A stretch of DNA of 48,262 nucleotides from positions 21,921 to 70,182 of the forward strand of contig NZ_SPJX01000364.1 in the NCBI RefSeq assembly GCF_004458765.1, read 5' to 3'. This DNA is from Microvirga pakistanensis. Lineage in GTDB: Bacteria; Pseudomonadota; Alphaproteobacteria; Rhizobiales; Beijerinckiaceae. The notes beneath the pieces are model-generated. The model was not told the DNA's origin and did no database searches. It saw only the letters and a list, made by a program, of their open reading frames with translations. This document shows positions 1-8,772 of this stretch, piece by piece (positions within the stretch are counted from its first letter, which is position 1; each line of letters starts with the position of its first letter). A program made the translations under genes and the position numbers.

Positions 1-2235
1 AAATGGGCCACCCGCGCCCTCACCGGATTCCGCGTCCACCCGCCCGGCACCGGGATCATGCACACACTCAACCTAGAGCGCCTGGCAACTGTCATCACCA
101 CCGCCGAGCGGGATGGCGTGTCATGGGTCATGCCCGACACCCTGATCGGCACCGACAGCCATACGCCGATGATCAACGGCATCGGCGTGCTCGGCTGGGG
201 CGTCGGCGGACTGGAAGCCGAGAGCGTGATCTTCGGTATGCCGGTGATGATCCGCGTGCCGGACATCGTCGGTGTGCGTCTCACCGGACGTCTCAAACAG
301 GGGGTGCTCGCGACCGATCTCGCATTGACGGTCACCGAGCGCCTCCGCCGGATCGATCTCGCGGATCGCTTCGTCGAATTCTACGGCGAAGGCGTCTCGA
401 CGCTCTCGGCAGGCGATCGCGCCGTGATCGCTAACATGACCCCAGAATTCGGCGCTAATTCCGGCTTCTTCCCCATCGACGATCAGACGCTGCGCTACTT
501 GCGCGAAACGGGCCGCTCGGCCGAGCACGTGCGCCTGGTCGAGGACTACGCCAAGCAACAAGGGCTGTGGTTCGATCCGGAGGCCGCTCCGCGTTTCACG
601 GACACGGTTGACATCAACCTCGATGAGGTCGAGGTCAGCCTCGCGGGTCCGCGCCGTCCGCAGGACCGTATCCCTGCAGGCCAAACGGTCGAGGCCTTGG
701 CGCCGATGCTGGCGGGCCGTCCAGTGTCGGAGGGTCAACTCGGAAACGGCTCCGTTGCCATCGCGGCGATCACGAGCTGCACCAACACGTCCGATCCGAG
801 GCTCCTGGTCGCCGCGGGCCTCGTCGCTCGCAAGGCGCGCCGCTTCGGCCTCAAGCCTCCTGCCTGGGTGAAGACCTCGCTGGCGCCAGGATCCCCGACC
901 GCGGAGCGCTATCTGCGCCGCGCCGGATTGCTGGAGGATTTGGAGGCCGTCGGCTTCGGGATCGTCGGCTATGGCTGCACCACCTGCATCGGCAACTCGG
1001 GACCGCTGCCCGCGATCATCGAGCAGGCCATGGCGGAGCGCGGCATCCTGCCGGTCGCCGTGCTGTCGGGCAACCGCAACTTCCCGGGCCGCGTGCATCC
1101 GCAGCTCGAAGCAGGCTTCCTGGCCTCGCCTCCGCTCGTCGTGGCCTTCGCGCTCGCCGGCGACGTCAATCGCGATATCCTGGCCGATCCCATCGGGTAC
1201 TCACCGTCCGGCGAGGAGATCAGGCTGGCCGATCTCTGGCCGACAGGCGACGAGATCGATGCGGCCCTCACCCGAGCCATCGATGCGGGCGATTACGACA
1301 CCTCCTACGACGAGGCCGAGGCGAGCGAGACCTGGCAGGTGCTCGACGCTCCCGCCACGCCCCTTTTCCCCTGGAACGAGCGCTCGTCCTATATCCGCCG
1401 CCCGCCCTTCGCGGGCTTCGGCGAGGGCACGCTTCTCGGCCATTACGCAGCGCATCCGCTGCTTGTGCTGGGAGACGACATCACCACCGACCACATCTCG
1501 CCCGCCGGCCAGATTCCCCAGACGAGTGAAGCCGCCGAGTACCTTGTCGCGCGCGGCGAGAACCGTCACGACCTGAACGTCTTCGCGTCCCGCCGCGGGA
1601 ACTGGGAGGCCATGGCGCGAGGCCTGTTCACCAACCAGTCGGTGCGCAACCTGCTCGACCCTCAGATCGCGCCTGGCTTCACGATCCATGCGGGATCTGG
1701 CGAGCACCTGCCGCTGTTCCGTGTCGCCGAGCGCTATGCCGCCGAGAGCGCCTCCGTGGTTGTGGTGGCAGGCGAACGCTACGGCATGGGATCGTCGCGC
1801 GATTGGGCCGCCAAGGGCGTCGCCCTCCTCGGCACCCGCGCGGTGCTCGCATCGAGCTTCGAGCGCATTCACCGTTCAAACCTGATCGGCATGGGTATCC
1901 TGCCCCTGCGGCTGCCCGCAGACCGGCACCCGAGCCGTCTGCATCTGCGCCCAGGGGATCGGATCGTCGTCGATGCCGATCCTGCCCGGATCAGCCCGCG
2001 CTGTGCCGTGCCCGTCAGGATCCTCCGCGCATCGGGGGAGAGCGAGACCTTTGCCGCCACCGCAGCCATAGAGACCGGCCTCGAGGTCGAGATCCTGCGC
2101 GGCGGCGGCATCATTCCCCTTATCCTGCGACGCGTCATCCAGGCGGAGACCACAAGCCGCCAGGCGCCCGCACCCGACTTCACCGGCGACGGTGAAACCC
2201 ATCGGCGAGAGGCCTCGCCGACCATCAGACGCTGA
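1..2235 (+). CDS. acnA: Aconitate hydratase (AcnA family), 5' end outside window
   Basis: Aconitase isomerises citrate, cis-aconitate and isocitrate using a 4Fe-4S cluster. The reading frame is open from base 1, so the N-terminus (roughly 150 residues of a usual ~890) lies upstream; 744 codons are visible. The three cluster cysteines are present: SCTNTS (window codon 260) and GYGCTTCIGNSGP (codons 326 and 329). The 66- and 3-residue spacing equals that of E. coli AcnA (C435, C501, C504). The C-terminal swivel-domain motifs GDDITTDHISPAG and YGMGSSRDWAAKG are intact. A TctC-type uptake protein starts 53 bases downstream on the same strand, so this may be a locus-specific aconitase for imported tricarboxylates rather than the housekeeping copy. 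The family call is certain; the specialised role is inference. Confidence 0.93.
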   Translation, partial: KWATRALTGFRVHPPGTGIMHTLNLERLATVITTAERDGVSWVMPDTLIGTDSHTPMINGIGVLGWGVGGLEAESVIFGMPVMIRVPDIVGVRLTGRLKQGVLATDLALTVTERLRRIDLADRFVEFYGEGVSTLSAGDRAVIANMTPEFGANSGFFPIDDQTLRYLRETGRSAEHVRLVEDYAKQQGLWFDPEAAPRFTDTVDINLDEVEVSLAGPRRPQDRIPAGQTVEALAPMLAGRPVSEGQLGNGSVAIAAITSCTNTSDPRLLVAAGLVARKARRFGLKPPAWVKTSLAPGSPTAERYLRRAGLLEDLEAVGFGIVGYGCTTCIGNSGPLPAIIEQAMAERGILPVAVLSGNRNFPGRVHPQLEAGFLASPPLVVAFALAGDVNRDILADPIGYSPSGEEIRLADLWPTGDEIDAALTRAIDAGDYDTSYDEAEASETWQVLDAPATPLFPWNERSSYIRRPPFAGFGEGTLLGHYAAHPLLVLGDDITTDHISPAGQIPQTSEAAEYLVARGENRHDLNVFASRRGNWEAMARGLFTNQSVRNLLDPQIAPGFTIHAGSGEHLPLFRVAERYAAESASVVVVAGERYGMGSSRDWAAKGVALLGTRAVLASSFERIHRSNLIGMGILPLRLPADRHPSRLHLRPGDRIVVDADPARISPRCAVPVRILRASGESETFAATAAIETGLEVEILRGGGIIPLILRRVIQAETTSRQAPAPDFTGDGETHRREASPTIRR

Positions 2236-2288
2236 GCGGCAACGTCCCCTTCGCGTTCAACATCTCACGCAACCCAAGGGAGGAACTC

Positions 2289-3254
2289 GTGAGCTCCATT
2301 ACCAAGACTATCCGCGGCGTTGCCGTTGCCGCCATGACGCTCGTCGCGTCGTCGGCTTTCGCGCAGCAGGAACTCAAGATCATCGCCCCGGCGGGCCCAG
2401 GTGGCGGCTGGGATGCGGCCGCCCGCTCGGTCCAGCAGGTGCTCACGCAGACGGGGCTTGCCAAGAGCGTTCAGGTGGTCAACGTCACCGGTGCCGGCGG
2501 CACCGTGGGCCTCGCTCAGTTCGTCAACCAGGCAAAGGGCGATCCGAGCCAACTCATGGTCAACGGCATCACCATGGTGGGCGCGATCCTCACCAACAAA
2601 TCTCCGGTCACGCTCGACCAGGTGACGCCGATCGCACGCCTCACCGGCGACCCGCTCGTGATCGTCGTGCCGGCCAACTCGCCCATCAAGTCGGTCAAGG
2701 AACTGGCGGATGCGGTCAAGGCCGATCCGGCCAAGGTCACCTGGGCCGGCGGTTCCGCCGGCGGCGCGGATCACATCCTCGCGGCCCTGTTCGCCAAGGC
2801 AGCCGGCTCCGATCCCGCGAGGGTCAACTACATCGCCTTCTCGGGCGGTGGCGAAGCCCTCGCGGCGATGCTCGGCGGCCGCGTGACGGCGGGCATTTCC
2901 GGCTACGGCGAGTTCGAGAGCCAGATCAAGGCCGGCAAGCTGCGGGCCCTCGCCCTTTCGTCCGGCAAGCGGCTGGCCAACGCTGATGTTGCCACGCTCA
3001 AGGAGCAGGGCATGGATGTCGAGGTCGTGAACTGGCGCGCCGTCATGGCAGGCCCCGGCATCACGGCCGAGCAGAAAAAGGCCCTGACGGACACCGTCGA
3101 GAAGGTGGTCAAGTCCAAGGAATGGGCCGAGATCCTGAAGCAAAGAGGCTGGGAGGACTTCTATCTCGCCGGCGAGCCCTTCGAGGCCTTCCTCAAGGAA
3201 GAGCAGGTCCGCGTCGGCGACGTGCTCAGGTCGGTCGGCCTGGCGAAGTCGTAA
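2289..3254 (+). CDS. Tripartite tricarboxylate transporter binding protein (TctC/Bug family)
   Basis: Periplasmic solute-binding protein of 321 aa. It begins with a Sec signal peptide (about residues 1-25, cut after SSAFA) followed by a Bug-fold domain opening with KIIAPAGPGGGWDAAAR, where Bug proteins close over a carboxylate. I chose the GTG start at 2289 because AAGGGAGG sits 6-7 bases upstream and the signal peptide starts there. The two membrane subunits (TctA, TctB) are not in the window; they may be upstream of the aconitase or elsewhere. Lying directly after an aconitase and before a GntR regulator, it probably binds citrate, aconitate or a similar tricarboxylate. The exact ligand cannot be read from the sequence. 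Confidence 0.9.
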   Translation: MSSITKTIRGVAVAAMTLVASSAFAQQELKIIAPAGPGGGWDAAARSVQQVLTQTGLAKSVQVVNVTGAGGTVGLAQFVNQAKGDPSQLMVNGITMVGAILTNKSPVTLDQVTPIARLTGDPLVIVVPANSPIKSVKELADAVKADPAKVTWAGGSAGGADHILAALFAKAAGSDPARVNYIAFSGGGEALAAMLGGRVTAGISGYGEFESQIKAGKLRALALSSGKRLANADVATLKEQGMDVEVVNWRAVMAGPGITAEQKKALTDTVEKVVKSKEWAEILKQRGWEDFYLAGEPFEAFLKEEQVRVGDVLRSVGLAKS

Positions 3255-3265
3255 TCTCAAGACCC

Positions 3266-3287
3266 GGGGAGCCCGTGCGGGCTCCCC
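3266..3287 (+). terminator. Hairpin terminator after tctC-like gene
   Basis: A perfect 10-bp GC-rich inverted repeat (GGGGAGCCCG / CGGGCTCCCC) with a very short loop starts 12 bases after the stop codon. No U-tract follows, so termination strength is uncertain. Confidence 0.6.
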
Positions 3288-3409
3288 GCCCATGCTCATA
3301 GGACAAGCTCTCGAACTCACGGCGAACCGAGCATGAGAGTACCGCGACCGCGACACTTCGGGTAAACGAGGATTGAGTTATCTTGAAGTTCGAGTCCGGG
3401 ATCGTGGTC

Positions 3410-4330
3410 ATGAGTTCAGCCGGTGAGCGTCCGGTCAATGGAAAGCGCGAGTTGACCGAGGGCCTCGCGGCGCAAATCCTCGAGCATATCCGGGGCGGCG
3501 GACTGCCCGCCGGCACACACCTGACAGCCCAGGAACTCGCCGAGCGGTTCAACGTTTCCCGCTTTCCCATCGGCCAGGCCTTGCAACTGCTCGCCGCCAA
3601 AGGTGTCCTCGTTCACGAACGCAACCGCGGCTACTTCGTGTCCACCGTCAAGAACGCGTCGCCGGAGAGCCTCGGCCTGACCACCAGGAACGACGTGTCC
3701 GATGTCTATTTCAGGATCGCCGAGGATCACCTCCAAAGCCGCCTGCCCGATCCTGCCTCCGAGACCTACCTCAAGGACACCTATAGGCTGACGAAAACCC
3801 AGCTGAATGCCGTCCTAGGCCGGATTGCCCAGGAGGGGTGGGCCGAGCGCCGCCCGGGCTACGGCTGGTCGTTCTCGCCGATGCTGACCACTCCTGAGAG
3901 CCTGGAGCAGACGTACCGGGTGCGCCTGGCCCTCGAACCCGCCGCACTCCTGGAGCCGACCTACCGTCTCGACCGTGACATCGCGGCCCGCTGCCGTGAG
4001 GCGGAGCTCCGGCTCCTCGGCGGCGCCATCGAGACGGACAGCGCCGATGCGCTCCACGAACGCGGCGTGCGGTTCCACGAGGCGATCATCGGCGCATCGG
4101 GCAACCCATTCTTCCTGGAAGCGGTCCGGCGCATCAACCGCGTTCGCCGCCTGCTGTCGTATCGCTCGATGGTCGACCGCAAGCGCTATCGCAAGCAATG
4201 CGAAGAGCACCTCCAGATCCTCGACCTGCTCGAGCGGGAAAGAAACGAGGACGCTTCGCAGGCGCTGCGTCGCCACCTGGAGCACACCATCGGAAACCTT
4301 CAGGAAATCAGACCGATCCTGGAGCATTGA
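3410..4330 (+). CDS. GntR-family regulator, FCD type, with an extra winged-helix-like segment
   Basis: DNA-binding repressor or activator, probably controlling the preceding tricarboxylate genes. Residues about 10-70 form a GntR winged helix (AQELAERFNVSRFPIGQALQ). Residues about 90-155 look like a second winged helix ending EGWAERRPGYGWSF. Residues about 165-300 are an all-helical FCD ligand domain (RLALEPAALLEP, RFHEAIIGASGNPFFLEAV). Most FadR/VanR-type members have one winged helix and about 230 residues; this one has 306. The ATG at 3410 is used; an in-frame TTG at 3383 with GAGGA upstream would add nine residues. Family confident; target and ligand inferred from position. Confidence 0.85.
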   Translation: MSSAGERPVNGKRELTEGLAAQILEHIRGGGLPAGTHLTAQELAERFNVSRFPIGQALQLLAAKGVLVHERNRGYFVSTVKNASPESLGLTTRNDVSDVYFRIAEDHLQSRLPDPASETYLKDTYRLTKTQLNAVLGRIAQEGWAERRPGYGWSFSPMLTTPESLEQTYRVRLALEPAALLEPTYRLDRDIAARCREAELRLLGGAIETDSADALHERGVRFHEAIIGASGNPFFLEAVRRINRVRRLLSYRSMVDRKRYRKQCEEHLQILDLLERERNEDASQALRRHLEHTIGNLQEIRPILEH

Positions 4331-4377
4331 GCGCTGCACGATGGTCAATGATTGCCGTGCGTTTCAGGAAGTGAAGA

Positions 4378-4893
4378 TCAACGGTCCGGCGCCTGAAGCG
4401 AGACACCTGCCGGTACCTTCAATTCTCCCTCCCCGCCGTTGAGGTCCAGGAAGTGACCATCCCTGGGGATGACCAGTCCTTCTCCAATCCTCGGGAGCTT
4501 TGATAGGCCGGTGCAGGTGACGGCGCTCTTGGTGCCGTTGGCATCCTCGCGCCCGGTCAGCCGGGCTCCAATCCTGCCTGCGGAGCTGATCGTGCCGGAG
4601 ATCGTCATGTGCTGGTCAGGAAAGCTCCAGGTGAAGGTCCGGCCCGTCTGCTCCCAACGCCCAGGCCACTCGCCCTCCTGGCGGTTCGTGGCGTCGAAGA
4701 TGTACGGGCTGATCTCTCCCTCCTGAACCTCGCCGCCGCCGACACCTCCACCCGGATAGAAGGTGATTACGAACCGAGACCTGTCGGATGAGCGGGTGCA
4801 TTGCCAGAGCGAGCCGGCGAGACTTGTACCGTCGGCTAGAGCTCCAGAGAATGCTGCCAGGAGTGCAAATCCGGTGCCGATAAGGACTCTCAT
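4378..4893 (-). CDS. Secreted hypothetical protein
   Basis: A 171-aa protein with a clear signal peptide (MRVLIGTGFALLAAFSGALA). The mature part has the look of a small beta-rich periplasmic protein: SLWQCTRSSDRSRFVITF near the start, a central EWPGRWEQTGRTFTWSF segment and a second cysteine in SAVTCTG, which could pair with the first. I placed the start at 4893 because the signal peptide begins there; the frame is open further upstream without signal-like sequence. It is convergent with the GntR gene and I do not recognise a family. Confidence 0.65.
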   Translation of the reverse strand: MRVLIGTGFALLAAFSGALADGTSLAGSLWQCTRSSDRSRFVITFYPGGGVGGGEVQEGEISPYIFDATNRQEGEWPGRWEQTGRTFTWSFPDQHMTISGTISSAGRIGARLTGREDANGTKSAVTCTGLSKLPRIGEGLVIPRDGHFLDLNGGEGELKVPAGVSLQAPDR

Positions 4894-5222
4894 GGTAACG
4901 AGCTCACGAACAGACGGGAAGAGGCTGCACAGATAACCCGCAACTCTTAAATATCTTGCGATCCTGTTCGACCCTGGGCTGTGATTGCGGCAAACGACAG
5001 CCTTTTCTGCGGCGCAGGAGGCCTGAACGATGTCGGCTCCGGGTTTCTCGAAGGATTGGAAACTCGCCCTCACCCATCTCCGGTCGGATGAACGAACTGC
5101 CCTGGGCCTTGATTGTGTCATCCAGCACAACCCACCTGCCGGCAAGGCCCAGCAAAGCCAGCACGTTTAATTCTGGATCAGGTGATTCGGCTCCAGGCCG
5201 AAACGACATTCGGATCATTTCC

Positions 5223-6716
5223 ATGACGAACATCCAACTTCCCGACATCAGCGTCACAATGGCGTTGGTGGCCAACCTCAAGGCGAGCCTGCCGGATTTC
5301 GGCCGGATCGTCGATCAATGCGGGCATCCGGCCCACGCCCTGCGACAGCTCGGTCTCGTGCACTGGGAAAACGGACGTTTCGATACAGCCGCCCGGACGT
5401 TCGCGGCCGCTCTCTCTCTGACGCCCGACGACCCTGACCTCTGGCGCGACCTAGCGAGCGTCTCCAGCGCTTCGGATCGCGACGAGCAGGCGCTGACCGC
5501 GATCCGGATGTCCCTGGAACTCGATCCGCACAGCGCCCAGTCCTGGCAGACCCTTGCCGGTGTAGCGGACCGTCTCGACGACATCGAGACGGCCGAGGAT
5601 GCCTACCGCCGCACGATCGCACTCAACCCGAAAGCCGCCGCCGCTCATCTCGGACTTGGCCTGCTGCTGTTCAGGAAGAAGCACTATGAAGAGGCCTTGG
5701 CCGCCGTGCGGGCCTCCGTTGAACTCGATCACGTCAACGGTCTGGCTCATTACGCCCTCGGCCATCTGTCCTTCATCGCGTCCGATTTCGCGGGCTGCGC
5801 GAGAGCGTTCGACGAAGCCGTCCGGCTGACATTGCCGCTCGATCCGCCAACCCGGCAGAAACGGGCCCGCGCCCTCACGTTCCAGGCCATGATCGAAGGC
5901 CGCGTTCAGGAAGCCCTTCGAGACTATCCCGAGATCGCAGGCGACGACCGGGAGGAACTCGACATCATCGCGCGTGACGCATTCTCCGTTCTCAGCGCTG
6001 CCGGTCACCTGGAAGCGGCCGCCGAGATCGGACGGATGCGGCTGGCCGAGAAGCCCGACGATCCGGTCCGGCGCTATCTGCTCGACGCCGTCCTCGGGCG
6101 GACGATGACAGCCGCTCCCACGGACTACATCGAGACCTATTTCGATCAGTTCGCACCTCAGTTCGACGGAAAGCTGCTCGAGACGCTTCAGTACAATGCC
6201 CCCCGCCAGATGGCGAAGCTCCTGGCCGAACACCGGGCCGGCTTCAGCCAGATGCTCGACTTGGGCTGCGGCACCGGGCTGGCCGCCGGAGAATTGCGGT
6301 CGTTCGGCCCGACTCTGATCGGGGTCGATCTCTCCTCGGGTATGCTGGCCGAGGCCGCGAAGCGAGGCGGGTACACCGAACTCGTCAAGTCGGAGGCTCT
6401 CGCCTATCTCGAGGTGACCCCGAACCGCTTCGATCTCATCTTCGCGGCGGATTCGCTGATCTATTTCGGCGATCTCGGACCGCTTCTGCGCGCCGCTGCC
6501 GGTGCCATGGTGCGAGGGGGGCTGTTCGCCTTGAGCATCGAGGTTGCAGCGGAGGAAGGCTTCACTCTGCAGCCCTCAGGCCGCTTCGCTCATTCGCTCG
6601 CGCATCTCAAGACCGCGGCCGCCGACTTCGACGTCCTGGAAGCGGTTGAATGCAAGATCCGGCTCGAGGCCGGGCGACCGGTGCGGGGTCTCTACATCAT
6701 CCTGGAAAAACGCTGA
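5223..6716 (+). CDS. TPR-containing SAM-dependent methyltransferase
   Basis: A 497-aa protein with about five tetratricopeptide repeats in residues 35-220 (for example ALRQLGLVHWENGRFDTAAR and AAAHLGLGLLLFRKKHYEEA) followed by a class I methyltransferase domain from about residue 315. The SAM-binding loop LDLGCGTGLAAGEL is near residue 345 and the acidic end of strand 2 is GVDLSSGMLAEA. It resembles the predicted TPR-methyltransferases of COG4976. The ATG at 5223 is the first one that leads straight into conserved-looking sequence; the open frame upstream is arginine- and serine-rich and unlikely to be coding. The substrate is unknown; TPRs suggest a protein substrate or partner. Confidence 0.82.
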   Translation: MTNIQLPDISVTMALVANLKASLPDFGRIVDQCGHPAHALRQLGLVHWENGRFDTAARTFAAALSLTPDDPDLWRDLASVSSASDRDEQALTAIRMSLELDPHSAQSWQTLAGVADRLDDIETAEDAYRRTIALNPKAAAAHLGLGLLLFRKKHYEEALAAVRASVELDHVNGLAHYALGHLSFIASDFAGCARAFDEAVRLTLPLDPPTRQKRARALTFQAMIEGRVQEALRDYPEIAGDDREELDIIARDAFSVLSAAGHLEAAAEIGRMRLAEKPDDPVRRYLLDAVLGRTMTAAPTDYIETYFDQFAPQFDGKLLETLQYNAPRQMAKLLAEHRAGFSQMLDLGCGTGLAAGELRSFGPTLIGVDLSSGMLAEAAKRGGYTELVKSEALAYLEVTPNRFDLIFAADSLIYFGDLGPLLRAAAGAMVRGGLFALSIEVAAEEGFTLQPSGRFAHSLAHLKTAAADFDVLEAVECKIRLEAGRPVRGLYIILEKR

Positions 6717-6929
6717 CGCGACACGGAGCCGGTGATCTGCGCGTGATGGGCAAGCATGGCGCAGATCAACCACCGAGCCCAGACGGCCGGGACAACAGGC
6801 CGGCTCGGCACCGCGAATTGCCCGAATATTGATGCATTGCGGCCCTATAGACGCATCCTGGAGCAGCACCAATCCTCGGCGAGGTTTGGGGTGAATCAAC
6901 CCGACAAGGGTTGGCCAGGGAGGACCGTC

Positions 6930-7940
6930 ATGAACGGCCACGCGCCGGGCGGAGCCATGCCGATGGCCGGAGCGGAGACGCTTCCGCTCGCGGTCAGCGC
7001 CTTCGGACTCGTCAAGTGCTTTGGCGATGTGCGTGCGGTAGACGGCGTCGATCTCGATGTTCAACGGGGCGCGATCTTTGCGATCCTGGGCCCGAACGGT
7101 GCCGGCAAGACGACTCTGATCCGCATGCTCGCGACACTCACCGTACCTGATGCGGGTCGCGCCAGCGTCATGGGCCACAATCTTATCGCCGCGCCGCATA
7201 AGGTGCGTGCAGCCATCGCGATGACAGGCCAGTTCGCCTCGCTGGACGAGGACCTGACCGGTCGCGAGAACCTTCTGCTCCTGGCACGCCTTTGGGGCTT
7301 TCGCGGCTCGAAGGCAAAGGCTCGCGCGGATGACCTCCTGGAAGCCTTTGACCTGTCCGAGGCAGCCCACAAGCAGGTGAACGCCTATTCCGGCGGCATG
7401 CGGCGAAGGCTCGACATCGCCGCGTCCCTGATCGTGACTCCGGGTCTGCTTTTTCTTGACGAACCGACCACCGGGCTCGATCCGGTCGCCCGCCAGGGCG
7501 TGTGGCGGATGATCCGCGATCTTGCGGGCGCGGGCGTCACGATCCTCCTGACGACGCAGTACCTGGACGAGGCCGACCAACTGGCCGACCGCATCGCCGT
7601 CATCGATCACGGCCGGAAGATCGCCGAGGGCACGAGCCGCGAGCTGAAGGCAGCCACCGGGTCCGGCACCCTCCATGTCGCGCTCACGGATGCCGCCAGG
7701 CTCGGGACGGCCGCACGCCTCTTGGAGGCCCGCCTCGGCGGCAAGGTTCAGTCCAGTGCGGAGGGAGCCCGTCTCTCGATCAGGGCTGCCACCCCGGAGC
7801 AGGCGAACGAGGCGCTCGCCAGCCTCCTCGCAGAAGGCATCGAACTGGCGGATTTCGCTATGGGCAGCCCCAGCCTCGACGAGGTGTTCTTCGCTCTCAC
7901 AGGCGCCAGCTCCGCAACGGATGAAGGAACCAGCGGATGA
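6930..7940 (+). CDS. ABC transporter ATPase, DrrA type
   Basis: ATP-binding subunit of a two-component exporter, 336 aa. Walker A is GPNGAGKTT, the signature is YSGGMRRRLDIA and Walker B is LLFLDEPTTGLDP. A C-terminal extension of about 100 residues containing SLDEVFFALTG is typical of the daunorubicin-resistance (DrrA) group. The start at 6930 has a strong GGGAGGA six bases upstream; an in-frame ATG at 6756 would add an unlike tail. The gene overlaps its permease partner by 20 bases. DrrAB-like pairs export drugs, lipids or polysaccharide precursors; the cargo here is not evident. Confidence 0.92.
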   Translation: MNGHAPGGAMPMAGAETLPLAVSAFGLVKCFGDVRAVDGVDLDVQRGAIFAILGPNGAGKTTLIRMLATLTVPDAGRASVMGHNLIAAPHKVRAAIAMTGQFASLDEDLTGRENLLLLARLWGFRGSKAKARADDLLEAFDLSEAAHKQVNAYSGGMRRRLDIAASLIVTPGLLFLDEPTTGLDPVARQGVWRMIRDLAGAGVTILLTTQYLDEADQLADRIAVIDHGRKIAEGTSRELKAATGSGTLHVALTDAARLGTAARLLEARLGGKVQSSAEGARLSIRAATPEQANEALASLLAEGIELADFAMGSPSLDEVFFALTGASSATDEGTSG

Positions 7941-8754
7941 CCATGCCCCCCCGGCCGGAATTCCGGTTCGTCGCTTCGAACCCGTGGCGAGGCCGCCTGC
8001 CCCTTCGGCCGTGTCGAATGCCCTCGTGTTCGGCTGGCGTGCGGTTCTGAAGTTCCGCCATGTGCCTGAGCAGCTGTTCGACCTCGTCATGACGCCGATC
8101 ATGTTCACGCTGCTCTTCACCTTCGTGTTCGGCGGCGCGCTCGCCGGCTCGCCGCGCGAATATCTCCAATTCTTCCTGCCAGGGATTCTGGTTCAAACAG
8201 TCACCTTCAACGCGGTCTATTCGGGCATGAACCTCTCGACCGATCTCGGCAAGGGGCTGTTCGACCGCTTCCGCTCGCTGCCGATCTGGCCACTCGCGCC
8301 CTTTGCGGGACTGATGATCGGTGACGTTCTTCGTCATCTCATCGCGGCGACGATCATCCTCGTCATCGGATTGATCCTCGGCTATCGCCCTGAGGCCGGC
8401 ATCCTGGGCGTTCTCGCGGCCTTTGCGCTTCTTGTCACCATCGGTTTCGGATTCGGCTGGGTCTTCATCGTGCTGGGTCTTCTCATCCGCACGCCGACGA
8501 CTGTCATGACGCTCGGGTTCTCGTTCCTGTTTCCGCTGGTGTTTGCCTCGAACATCATGGTCGATCCGGCGACGATGCCGGACTGGCTGCGGGCTTTCGT
8601 CGAGGCAAACCCGGTGTCGCTCATGACCACCGCGGTCCGAGGCCTGATGGGCGGCGGCATGTCTTTGGGCCAGATTGCGCTTGCGCTCCTCGCACCGGTG
8701 GCCCTGACGGCCCTGCTCGCTCCGGTGACGCTCCGGCTGTACCGGAGGCAGTGA
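7921..8754 (+). CDS. ABC-2 type permease, DrrB type
   Basis: Membrane partner of the preceding ATPase, 277 aa, with six predicted membrane segments: MTPIMFTLLFTFVFGGAL, a stretch at about 90-115, LIAATIILVIGLILGY, the segment around VTIGFGFGWVFIVLGLLI, FSFLFPLVFASNIMV and a C-terminal helix. The conserved ABC-2 loop motif around NPVSLMTTAVRGLM is present. The start at 7921 overlaps the ATPase gene, consistent with translational coupling, although its own ribosome-binding site is weak; an in-frame GTG at 7984 is an alternative. Confidence 0.9.
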   Translation: MKEPADDHAPPAGIPVRRFEPVARPPAPSAVSNALVFGWRAVLKFRHVPEQLFDLVMTPIMFTLLFTFVFGGALAGSPREYLQFFLPGILVQTVTFNAVYSGMNLSTDLGKGLFDRFRSLPIWPLAPFAGLMIGDVLRHLIAATIILVIGLILGYRPEAGILGVLAAFALLVTIGFGFGWVFIVLGLLIRTPTTVMTLGFSFLFPLVFASNIMVDPATMPDWLRAFVEANPVSLMTTAVRGLMGGGMSLGQIALALLAPVALTALLAPVTLRLYRRQ

Positions 8755-8772
8755 GAGCCCTCCCGGCGCCAG

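Noticed and set aside
2265..3356. 363-codon minus-strand frame opposite the tctC-like gene
   Set aside because: Antisense shadow of a well-conserved gene; no family features.
3532..3556. Perfect GGAAC-N16-CGTT match
   Set aside because: It lies inside the GntR coding sequence (helix-turn-helix codons) with no gene start downstream; taken as a chance match and a useful reminder of background frequency.
6576..8120. A 514-codon open frame on the minus strand across the methyltransferase and DrrA-type genes
   Set aside because: It is antisense to clearly conserved genes; its predicted sequence is rich in Arg/Gly/Ala without domain motifs, a normal by-product of high GC.
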